Shown piece after piece: positions 1 through 5,542 of a stretch of 6,886 bases of DNA. The DNA comes from Clostridiales bacterium. Lineage in GTDB: Bacteria > Bacillota > Clostridia > Tissierellales > Sedimentibacteraceae. Within the stretch, counting starts at the first letter, position 1; each line of letters opens with the position of its first letter. The translations under genes were made by a program, and so were the position numbers. The notes below the pieces were generated by a model. It was not told the DNA's origin and searched no databases. It saw nothing but the letters and a program-made list of their open reading frames with translations. Location: positions 7,841-14,726 of the forward strand of contig DMJQ01000203.1 of the NCBI GenBank assembly GCA_003457065.1. Direction: 5' to 3'.

Positions 1-826
1 TTACATTTTGCTTCGCTTCGCTTGCTTCGCCTTTCGCAGCCTGGCCCTGTTCTTCGTTATATTCCATTACAGTATAATTCTTAACGTTAAGAGCTTCTCT
101 TATAACTCCCACGGCTGCGTTCAGTGATTCCTTATCATTAATATAAACAAAAAAACCGTCCTTTATTATTTCCTGTGCCGTCTCAGAAATGCTTTCCACA
201 TTTTCAGGCTTGTATGTAAAATCAATACCGGTTTCTCTCAGTTGATTGACTATCATGAATGCCCTAAGGTTTTCCATGCCTATGTTATCGTCAAAAATAA
301 TCTTTATGCCATATTTATTGTCTGAAGCCGAGCCTTGTTCTTCCGCATCTTCTTCCGATACAGCTGCGCTTTGTGTCAGTGCCGCTTCATCCTTAGATGT
401 GGCTGTGCTTCCGTCAGGTGTCTTGCCTGAAATCATATTTAAGAAATCCAGTATTTCCGCTTCAAAGGGTTCCAGGTTTTCTTCAAGCTCCTGCCCCTCC
501 TCTATTTTGTTAATTTCATCTTTTATGAAATCTGTAAATTTGAACACCATATTTACAAGCTGTTCGTTGTACTTCTGGCTTACGCCGTTTTCTCTTATAT
601 AGTAAAACAAATCTTCAACCTTATGTGAAATAGTCATGATGCTGTTAAACTGCATCATGGCAGATGAACCCTTAATGGTATGCATAATCCTAAATATCTC
701 ATCTATGCATTCTTTATCAAAGGCCTGTTCGCTCTCGGCCCTGAGTAAAATGTCATCCAGTTGTTCTAATAATGAATTTGCTTCAAAAAGATACATATCA
801 AGTACAGAATCTAAATTATTATCCAT
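1..826 (-). CDS. cheA: Chemotaxis histidine kinase CheA, N-terminal part (cut by left edge)
   Basis: The kinase at the centre of chemotaxis: it takes signals from receptor arrays via CheW and passes phosphate from its Hpt histidine to CheY and CheB. The visible 275 residues start at the ATG complementary to 824-826, behind a strong AAGGAGAT site (831-838 on the complement). Residues 1 to about 110 form an Hpt (P1) domain with the phosphorylation motif HTIKGSS; the phospho-acceptor is His49, close to His48 of E. coli CheA. An acidic, Ala/Ser-rich linker follows (about 125-170). Residues 172-256 look like the P2 CheY-binding domain, with GMENLRAFMIVNQLRE as the most typical stretch. The last residues, rich in Ala, Glu and Lys, are the linker towards the dimerisation (P3) domain. 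The TTA at positions 1-3 is out of frame, so the gene stays open and the P3, kinase and CheW-like domains lie outside the window. It is transcribed away from the five-gene operon on the right. Confidence 0.93.
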   Translation of the reverse strand, partial: MDNNLDSVLDMYLFEANSLLEQLDDILLRAESEQAFDKECIDEIFRIMHTIKGSSAMMQFNSIMTISHKVEDLFYYIRENGVSQKYNEQLVNMVFKFTDFIKDEINKIEEGQELEENLEPFEAEILDFLNMISGKTPDGSTATSKDEAALTQSAAVSEEDAEEQGSASDNKYGIKIIFDDNIGMENLRAFMIVNQLRETGIDFTYKPENVESISETAQEIIKDGFFVYINDKESLNAAVGVIREALNVKNYTVMEYNEEQGQAAKGEASEAKQNV

Positions 827-863
827 ATTAATCTCCTTATTCGAGCCTTTATATCTGTATTTT

Positions 864-890
864 ATATCGGCAATTTTTTCAAATTATTAA
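864..890 (-). promoter_or_regulatory. Candidate SigD/FliA-type promoter for cheA
   Basis: On the minus strand, GCCGATAT (complement of 864-871) matches the -10 core known for motility sigma factors (consensus TAAA, about 15 bases, GCCGATAT or GCCGATAA). Fifteen bases upstream is TTAA (887-890), three of four matches to TAAA; with a 14-base spacer the four bases are TAAT. Transcription would begin roughly 35 bases before the cheA start codon. Chemotaxis genes are common SigD targets, so the position fits. The call rests on motif match and location only. Confidence 0.55.
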
Positions 891-931
891 GCAATACCAC
901 GGAACTTTTTTATTTTTTTACCTGAACCTAC

Positions 932-958
932 TTATTTTAATCATAATTTTGCCGATAT
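932..958 (+). promoter_or_regulatory. Candidate SigD/FliA-type promoter for the FliK-like operon
   Basis: GCCGATAT at 951-958 is a perfect match to the SigD -10 core, about 70 bases before the first start codon of the rightward operon. The -35 is poor: at a 15-base spacing the four bases are TTAT (932-935) rather than TAAA. The site is therefore less convincing than its mirror image in front of cheA, although the -10 and flanking bases are identical. Confidence 0.4.
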
Positions 959-995
959 AATAATTGACCAGGTTTAATTTTTTTAAATTCTATAG

Positions 996-1001
996 TATAA
1001 T
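996..1001 (+). promoter_or_regulatory. Candidate sigma-A -10 box (TATAAT) before the FliK-like gene
   Basis: A perfect TATAAT lies 25 bases before the ATG at 1027. The best -35 at normal 17-base spacing is a weak TTTAAT (973-978). A better TTGACC (964-969) is too far away: 26 bases from this box, and 21 from the overlapping TATAGT (991-996). If used, the transcript would have a leader of only about 20 bases. In AT-rich DNA such a box can occur by chance. Confidence 0.3.
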
Positions 1002-1016
1002 TAATACAAACCTTAC

Positions 1017-1021
1017 AGGAG
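1017..1021 (+). promoter_or_regulatory. Ribosome binding site AGGAG that fixes the start of the FliK-like gene
   Basis: AGGAG stands five bases before the ATG at 1027. The reading frame is open further upstream to a TTG at 964, but that start has no comparable site and would put 21 extra residues over the likely promoter. The ATG at 1027 is therefore preferred. Confidence 0.8.
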
Positions 1022-1026
1022 TTTAT

Positions 1027-2466
1027 ATGTTCGATAATAATATAAGCATTAAAACCAATAATCCTATAAATGACAATGGACTCAACAAGCCAAAAATAAA
1101 GCCGGAACAGGTCTTGCCTTTTGATGTCATTGATCCCACAAAGGTTACAAGGACACCAAAGCAGGATCCGAGCAACCAGACAAAACAAAATTTATTCAAT
1201 TACAATCCTGATTCGGTCTTTGAGAAATTTGTAAAATCATTGCAAAGTTCTCCTGTTTTAGCTGAAGGAGCAAAAAAACTTCTTTTAAATAAACAGTTTA
1301 TAAATCAAAATATTAACAGCGATCCGGTTCTCAGGACACTGTTTGAATCATTTTTAAAAAGCATAGAAATGAATGATGCCGAAATTTTAGATTTTCTGAA
1401 ATTTCAGCAGAAAACATACACGAAATTTCACGGTGAATTTTTCGATAACCTTAGGGCTCTTTTAAAAAGCAATCCCGACAGTGAAGATTTTAAAGCAGTC
1501 TTAAAAAACTTTTTAAGAAGCTACGACTGCTTTGTTTCTGTTGAAGAAACAAGCAAATCAATAGATTCAGCACTTAAAAACATCGAAAAAAACATTCCGG
1601 ACATGTTAAAAGAAACTTTTAATGAAATGACCGAAAAATTAATTCCCGACAACTCTAAGGGACTGGACTTAAACTTAAATTTATTAAAAAACGAAATTCT
1701 TCCTTTTATGGGAAGATATATTTCTAAAATGAATGACTTCGGTCCCGTGAGAGATTACGTGTCCGTGCTGGTTCATAACATAGTGAGGCTGGAGACTGCT
1801 TCAAAAGACAACTTTTCAAATGATCTGGAGAGCTTGTTTGAATTCATAAGGTATAATTTTGATGTTGATGAAAAATACATGGAAACCCTTAAAATGTCTT
1901 TAATAAGCACATATGAAACAGCTTCAAACGTTAAAAACGATTCAATAGAATCATTTTTAACGCTTCTTGAAAAAGGAGCAAAAGAAAGTCAGAGTCTGAC
2001 AAATAAGGGTGTGATGGAAGACATGACCGAATCTCTTCTGTTCAGCCGTGATGTTCACATCCCGTTGACACATATGTTTCTTCCTCTTAATTACAACGGT
2101 ATGTTCATGTTTTCGGAACTATGGATAGGCAAGGAATATAAGGATTATGATGAAAGCCCGGACAAAAAAAGAAAACCTGAATATCAGCAGTCATACAAGG
2201 CTTTTATAACCTTCGACATACAAGGCCTCGGATATTTTGAAACCACGCTGGTTTTAAAAGAATCAAAACTTGCTCTTGATATTTATGTACCCGGCAACTT
2301 AGCCGATCATATAGAAAAAATAAAAAACGACTTAAATATATTATTGAGTAAAAATAACTTGAGCGTAACAAATATGACTGTTCAGGAAAGTGTTAAAAGA
2401 AGGAAATTTAACGAGGTATTTTCAAATTTATCTGAAAGGAAAAGCGGTGTAGATGTCACAATATAA
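1027..2466 (+). CDS. FliK-like protein (YlqG-type, flagellar hook-length control C-terminal-like domain)
   Basis: A 479-residue protein with no signal peptide or membrane segment. Residues 1-55 are polar and Asn/Lys/Pro-rich, probably disordered. About 60-345 is charged and mostly helical in character. From about 355 a stretch with HIPLTHMFLPLNYNGMFMFS leads into residues 390-455, which begin YKAFITFDIQGLGYFE, and end in a predicted helix-strand pattern (HIEKIKNDLNILL, then LSVTNMTVQ). This layout resembles the C-terminal domain of FliK, which in flagellar export contacts FlhB and switches secretion from hook to filament subunits. The downstream FlhB-like gene, overlapping by 14 bases, supports this: the pair matches the order and type of B. 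subtilis ylqG-ylqH. The FliK likeness is judged by eye, and the N-terminal part is not recognised. It may be a paralogue beside the true fliK rather than the hook-length ruler itself. The start is set by AGGAG at 1017-1021. Confidence 0.72.
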   Translation: MFDNNISIKTNNPINDNGLNKPKIKPEQVLPFDVIDPTKVTRTPKQDPSNQTKQNLFNYNPDSVFEKFVKSLQSSPVLAEGAKKLLLNKQFINQNINSDPVLRTLFESFLKSIEMNDAEILDFLKFQQKTYTKFHGEFFDNLRALLKSNPDSEDFKAVLKNFLRSYDCFVSVEETSKSIDSALKNIEKNIPDMLKETFNEMTEKLIPDNSKGLDLNLNLLKNEILPFMGRYISKMNDFGPVRDYVSVLVHNIVRLETASKDNFSNDLESLFEFIRYNFDVDEKYMETLKMSLISTYETASNVKNDSIESFLTLLEKGAKESQSLTNKGVMEDMTESLLFSRDVHIPLTHMFLPLNYNGMFMFSELWIGKEYKDYDESPDKKRKPEYQQSYKAFITFDIQGLGYFETTLVLKESKLALDIYVPGNLADHIEKIKNDLNILLSKNNLSVTNMTVQESVKRRKFNEVFSNLSERKSGVDVTI

Positions 2467-2734
2467 CGATAATTCAAGGCATGCTGTTGCTTTAAAATAT
2501 GATACAAATAAAAGCAATGCCCCTGTGGTGATTGCTTCCGGCTCAGGATTTATAGCAGACAAGGTTGTTGAAATGGCCGAGGAAACCGGAGTGCCGGTTT
2601 ACAGGGATGATTCTCTGTCGGTTCTTTTGTCTCAGCTTAACATTGGCAGCCAGGTACCTGAAGAACTTTTCGGTTCAATAGTCGACATTTATATTTACTT
2701 CCTGAATTTTAAAATCCCAAAGGATGAGATTTAA
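2453..2734 (+). CDS. Soluble FlhB C-terminal-domain homologue (YlqH/FlhX type)
   Basis: A 93-residue protein matching only the cytoplasmic C-terminal domain of the flagellar export gate protein FlhB; the FlhB membrane part is absent. Recognisable features in order: AVALKYD (residues 12-18), APVVIASGSGFIADKVVEMA, the ETGVPVYRDDSLSVLL segment, and the end motif VPEELFGSIVDIYIYF. In FlhB, the self-cleaving NPTH precedes the AVALKY strand; here the aligned residues are DNSR, so autocleavage is not expected. Small homologues of this kind are known (YlqH in Bacillus, FlhX in others); some can stand in for the cleaved FlhB fragment. The ATG lies 14 bases inside the end of the FliK-like gene, with GAAAGGA about 12 bases upstream, so translation is probably coupled. 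A partnership with the FliK-like product is inferred from FliK-FlhB biology and gene overlap. Confidence 0.88.
   Translation: MSQYNDNSRHAVALKYDTNKSNAPVVIASGSGFIADKVVEMAEETGVPVYRDDSLSVLLSQLNIGSQVPEELFGSIVDIYIYFLNFKIPKDEI
2719..2724 (+). promoter_or_regulatory. Ribosome binding site AAAGGA that decides the start of the FtsA-like gene
   Basis: AAAGGA lies 11 bases before the ATG at 2736. An in-frame ATG at 2724 overlaps this site and has nothing suitable in front of it. A start at 2736 gives MNDLIFALDIGT, the normal way an FtsA-family protein begins. Confidence 0.7.
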
Positions 2735-2735
2735 T

Positions 2736-4886
2736 ATGAATGATTTAATTTTTGCATTAGATATCGGAACGCGCTCTGTCGTCGGAGTTGTATGTGAAAA
2801 TATTAATAAAACCCTTAAAGCAACTGAAATAAAAAGTTATTTTCATAAACAAAGGTCAATGATTGACGGTCAGATAGAAGATATTGCAGAAGTGAGCAGA
2901 ATCGTCGGCATAGTGAAAGATGAACTTGAAAAAAGTCTTAACATAAAATTGGACAAGGTGTGCATTGCTGCTGCAGGGAGGGCGTTGAAAACCGAACGTA
3001 TATTGCTTGAAAAGGACTCCGATCCAAGAGCCCCTGTTTCCCCTGACTTTATTAAAGCAATGGAAACGGAAGCTCTGCAGCTGGCTCAGGAAGTTTTTAC
3101 AAAGGACTCAAACAACAATGATTTATTTTACTGCGTCGGATACAGTGTACTCAGTTACACGCTGGACGGCAGAAGCATGTCTAAAATAGAAGGCCACAGA
3201 GGAAGTAAACTGTCTGTTGAAATTATTGCGGCCTTTCTGCCTCATACTGTAATTGAAGGGCTTTATTCCTGCATGGATAACAACGGCCTTGAGGTAAGCA
3301 ATCTTACACTGGAGCCCATAGCGGCAATGGATCTGATAATCCCCAGAGATTTAAGGCTGTTGAATTTAGCTTTGGTGGACATCGGTGCAGGTACATCCGA
3401 TATAGCGATTTCCAAGAGCGGAAGCATTGTCGGCTACGACATGGCAACAGTAGCAGGCGACGAAATAACAGAATGTATAATGAAAAATTTCCTGGTCGAT
3501 TTTAATGCCGCAGAGGAAATAAAGGCAGCTTTGAACGAAGACAATGATTCTGTATCAATGACAAATGTTCTTGGAATTACTCAGGATGTCAGTGTGCAAG
3601 ATATACTTGATTCACTCAAGCCGGCAGTATATGATCTATGTGCGGATATATCAGACAAAATATTAAAAATGAACAATGAGGCTCCGGCTGCGGTATTTCT
3701 GGCGGGCGGCGGAAGCAAGACTCCATTTTTGCGGGAATTTCTTTCAGAATTTTTAAATATTCCTCAGACAAGAATTGCTCTCACTGATAAAAAAAGCCTT
3801 AAAAATGTTGATCTGTCATCACTAAAATATTACGGCCCGGAGCTTATAACACCTCTGGGAATCGCATATTCAGTCGTGCTGAACAAGAATTATGATTTTT
3901 TCAGTGTAACGGTCAATGATAAGAAAATCCGGCTGTACGGCATAAGACAGCTTAAGGTTATGGATGCTATTTTAATGTCCGGTTTTGACACCAAAGAATT
4001 AATCGGATTTTCAGGAAAGAGTTTAAGATTTTTAGTAAACGGTGAACAGCATTACTATGCCGGAGAATTTTCGACTCCGTCACAGATATACGTTAATTCA
4101 CAGGCATCGACCATAGAAACCGTCATACGTCCAGGAGACGTAATAGAGGTTGTGCCTGCAATGGACGGTGCCACTCCAATAGTTAAGATTTCTGATATAG
4201 CTGAGACGGGTAAAAAAGGTTTTGTTTATTTTAATGGCATGAAGACAGAGCTATGCCCAAGATATTTTGTCAATAATGTTGAAGTGAATGAAAATTACAT
4301 AATCGGAAACTCAGACTCCATTGAGGTAATTCAGCTTAAGACAGTTTCTGATCTGTACAGGCTTTACGGCATGGATGAAAGCCTGTATAAGAGCTTTGTA
4401 AAAGGTACTGTGCCAGATATGAGTTTCGAGCTGTATGACGGCTGCAGAATAGATATTTTAAAGGCTGCGTATGCATACGGCTTTGAACAGGATAACGATG
4501 AAGCTCAAAAGCCGGAAGATACAAAAACTACGACCATACTTGAAGACATTTATGTGGCTGATGAACATGAGGATAAGAATGTTAATACCGTCCAAGAACC
4601 GGAGGACATTAACATTAACGTTAACGTTTCTGATAAGCAGGAAGATATTAAAGCTGACGAAGGACCAGGCATTACTGTCGTTGTCAACAACAGAAGGATT
4701 AACCTTCCGAAACGAAGTGATAATATGCCGTACATATTTGCCGATATGTTAAATTACACGGACATTGACCCCGCAAATCCCAAGGGCAACATTGTTCTTC
4801 TACATAACGGCTGTGAAGCTTCTTACTTAAACCTCATATCTAACAATGATGAAATAGTAATTAAATGGGATGCTGAGTATCCTTAA
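2736..4886 (+). CDS. FtsA-like actin-fold ATPase with long C-terminal extension
   Basis: A 716-residue protein, far longer than classical FtsA (about 420). Residues 1 to about 385 form an actin-fold ATPase of the FtsA/PilM group: phosphate-1 motif ALDIGTRSVVG (7-17), phosphate-2 motif DIGAGTSD (215-222), and adenosine motif AGGGS around 324-326. Between the phosphate motifs lies an FtsA-type 1C/SHS2 region (about 80-165), which separates it from MreB and DnaK. Where FtsA would end with a membrane-binding amphipathic helix, this protein goes on: a beta-rich stretch at about 388-490 with FLVNGEQHYYAGEF and IRPGDVIEVVPA, a second at about 495-550, an acidic linker at about 588-645, and a C-terminal module (about 647-714) with ITVVVNN and NDEIVIKWD. 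The repeated strand-turn-strand look suggests ThiS/ubiquitin-like beta-grasp folds, an inference. It follows the FlhB-like gene by one base. FtsA tethers FtsZ filaments to the membrane; whether this one acts in division, motility or surface assembly is unknown. It need not be the cell's main FtsA, so no symbol is given. Confidence 0.85.
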   Translation: MNDLIFALDIGTRSVVGVVCENINKTLKATEIKSYFHKQRSMIDGQIEDIAEVSRIVGIVKDELEKSLNIKLDKVCIAAAGRALKTERILLEKDSDPRAPVSPDFIKAMETEALQLAQEVFTKDSNNNDLFYCVGYSVLSYTLDGRSMSKIEGHRGSKLSVEIIAAFLPHTVIEGLYSCMDNNGLEVSNLTLEPIAAMDLIIPRDLRLLNLALVDIGAGTSDIAISKSGSIVGYDMATVAGDEITECIMKNFLVDFNAAEEIKAALNEDNDSVSMTNVLGITQDVSVQDILDSLKPAVYDLCADISDKILKMNNEAPAAVFLAGGGSKTPFLREFLSEFLNIPQTRIALTDKKSLKNVDLSSLKYYGPELITPLGIAYSVVLNKNYDFFSVTVNDKKIRLYGIRQLKVMDAILMSGFDTKELIGFSGKSLRFLVNGEQHYYAGEFSTPSQIYVNSQASTIETVIRPGDVIEVVPAMDGATPIVKISDIAETGKKGFVYFNGMKTELCPRYFVNNVEVNENYIIGNSDSIEVIQLKTVSDLYRLYGMDESLYKSFVKGTVPDMSFELYDGCRIDILKAAYAYGFEQDNDEAQKPEDTKTTTILEDIYVADEHEDKNVNTVQEPEDININVNVSDKQEDIKADEGPGITVVVNNRRINLPKRSDNMPYIFADMLNYTDIDPANPKGNIVLLHNGCEASYLNLISNNDEIVIKWDAEYP
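4608..4625 (+). repeat. Hexamer repeat (ATTAAC twice, then GTTAAC) in the acidic linker
   Basis: Three consecutive six-base units encode the alternating Ile/Val-Asn run in the linker of the FtsA-like protein. A 12-base palindrome AACGTTAACGTT (4617-4628) results from the same repeats. It is in frame, so gain or loss of units would only change linker length. Confidence 0.6.
4721..4747 (+). promoter_or_regulatory. Possible internal SigD/FliA-type promoter upstream of the PilZ gene
   Basis: TAAT (4721-4724), 15 bases, then GCCGATAT (4740-4747): a full -10 match, three of four -35 bases and the expected spacing. It lies inside the last part of the FtsA-like gene, about 155 bases before the PilZ start codon. 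The same bases encode Phe-Ala-Asp-Met, so the match may be a coincidence of coding. Confidence 0.25.
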
Positions 4887-4901
4887 TACAAGGAGGACCA
4901 C

Positions 4902-5534
4902 ATGGTTAATACCGAAAAAATGGTTAAAATATACACTAAGAATAAAAAGTTTTTGGGAAGCGGTCATCTGCTAAGCATTAATAACAATGTGATAAAAGTT
5001 AAGGGCAAAAATCTGCCTGCATTAAATTCAAAGGCAATAATTATTATTGAAATTTACAATGAATTCTTGGGAATAGCACCTTATTTCTGCAAAGTTATAG
5101 TGGCATCAAAAAATCAGCTGAATGCGCTGATATTAAAAGCGGAAAAAGTTATAGAAAGAAGAAATTCATTAAAGGTGCGCACCGATTTATCTTTTTACAT
5201 AGACAGTCTCATAAGAAATGATGAAGATATAACAAAAGATGTTCCTAACATGAAAATTAACATCCTTAATTTAAGCATCGGCGGAATGTTGATTTCCGCA
5301 AATTATGATTTAATGGTAAATGATGTTTTAACATTTGAATTTAAATATGAAAAAAGTCAGGTTCTGTTATTGAAAGCCAAAGCTATCAGAATTGACAAGG
5401 TATATGACAATGCTACCAAAGAATTATCCGCACTTAATTACGGATGCATGTTTGAAAGATTGCCATTATCCGATGAAGCTGTAATTACCAAGTACTTATA
5501 TGAAAGACAGCTGCAATTATATAAAAACAGATAG
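4902..5534 (+). CDS. YcgR-like PilZ-domain protein, probable c-di-GMP receptor
   Basis: A 210-residue cytoplasmic protein behind a near-perfect AAGGAGGA site (4890-4897), 15 bases after the FtsA-like gene. Residues 1 to about 80 resemble the YcgR N-terminal beta domain. A PilZ domain follows: an arginine-rich motif ERRNSLKVR (85-93) and the second motif NLSIGG, with Asn123, Ser125 and Gly128 fitting [D/N]xSxxG. Proteins of this type bind cyclic di-GMP and, as YcgR/DgrA, slow flagellar rotation; others act on polysaccharide or surface processes. Odd point: by alignment to the usual RxxxR, the second arginine appears to be Lys91, although Arg93 is close by, so c-di-GMP binding is likely but not certain. 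Its place next to FliK-like and FlhB-like genes points to motility; the SLH gene after it allows a cell-surface role. The C-terminal tail (about 190-210) is helical and basic. Confidence 0.87.
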   Translation: MVNTEKMVKIYTKNKKFLGSGHLLSINNNVIKVKGKNLPALNSKAIIIIEIYNEFLGIAPYFCKVIVASKNQLNALILKAEKVIERRNSLKVRTDLSFYIDSLIRNDEDITKDVPNMKINILNLSIGGMLISANYDLMVNDVLTFEFKYEKSQVLLLKAKAIRIDKVYDNATKELSALNYGCMFERLPLSDEAVITKYLYERQLQLYKNR

Positions 5535-5542
5535 GAGTACTT

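Larger units (their letters stand above)
862..960. repeat. Perfect 12-base inverted repeat, arms 862-873 and 949-960
   Basis: The left arm TTATATCGGCAA (862-873) is the exact reverse complement of the right arm TTGCCGATATAA (949-960), with 75 bases between them. Each arm contains the GCCGATAT element. The long spacer and the gene arrangement favour two mirrored promoters or protein-binding sites rather than an RNA hairpin. Confidence 0.7.
827..1026. promoter_or_regulatory. Divergent intergenic control region between cheA and the FliK-like operon
   Basis: A 200-base AT-rich gap between two genes that point away from each other. It holds two oppositely directed GCCGATAT elements, a TATAAT box near the rightward gene, and T-rich stretches in the middle (about 905-920). 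No convincing ORF, RNA gene, riboswitch or terminator is visible in it. The short minus-strand reading frame across this region and the start of the right-hand gene has no recognisable protein features. Confidence 0.7.

Noticed and set aside
246..890. Plus-strand open frames at 246-602 and 636-890
   Set aside because: They lie antisense to the convincing CheA coding sequence, are Ser/Ile-rich as expected of antisense frames, and show no family features.
903..919. T-rich stretch as a terminator
   Set aside because: No GC-rich stem precedes it on either strand, and no gene ends here because both neighbours start from this gap.
964..1026. Upstream extension of the FliK-like gene to a TTG start at 964 (21 more residues)
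   Set aside because: No ribosome binding site in front of it, it runs over the probable promoter including TATAAT, and the ATG at 1027 has a well-spaced AGGAG.
937..1188. Minus-strand 83-residue frame across the start of the FliK-like gene
   Set aside because: It covers the divergent promoter region and the 5' end of a better-supported gene, with no ribosome binding site or recognisable domain.
2724..2735. ATG at 2724 as start of the FtsA-like gene
   Set aside because: It overlaps the AAAGGA site that serves the ATG at 2736; the later start gives the usual FtsA-family N terminus.
3007..3189. 60-residue plus-strand frame inside the FtsA-like gene
   Set aside because: A shadow of the SHS2-region coding sequence in another frame, with no start signal.
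4617..4628. Palindrome AACGTTAACGTT as a possible operator
   Set aside because: It is fully explained by the in-frame Ile/Val-Asn hexamer repeat inside a coding linker.
4336..4752. Three overlapping small frames inside the 3' part of the FtsA-like gene (4336-4524 minus, 4471-4752 plus, 4550-4735 minus)
   Set aside because: All are alternative-frame shadows of the long coding sequence in a low-complexity acidic linker region.
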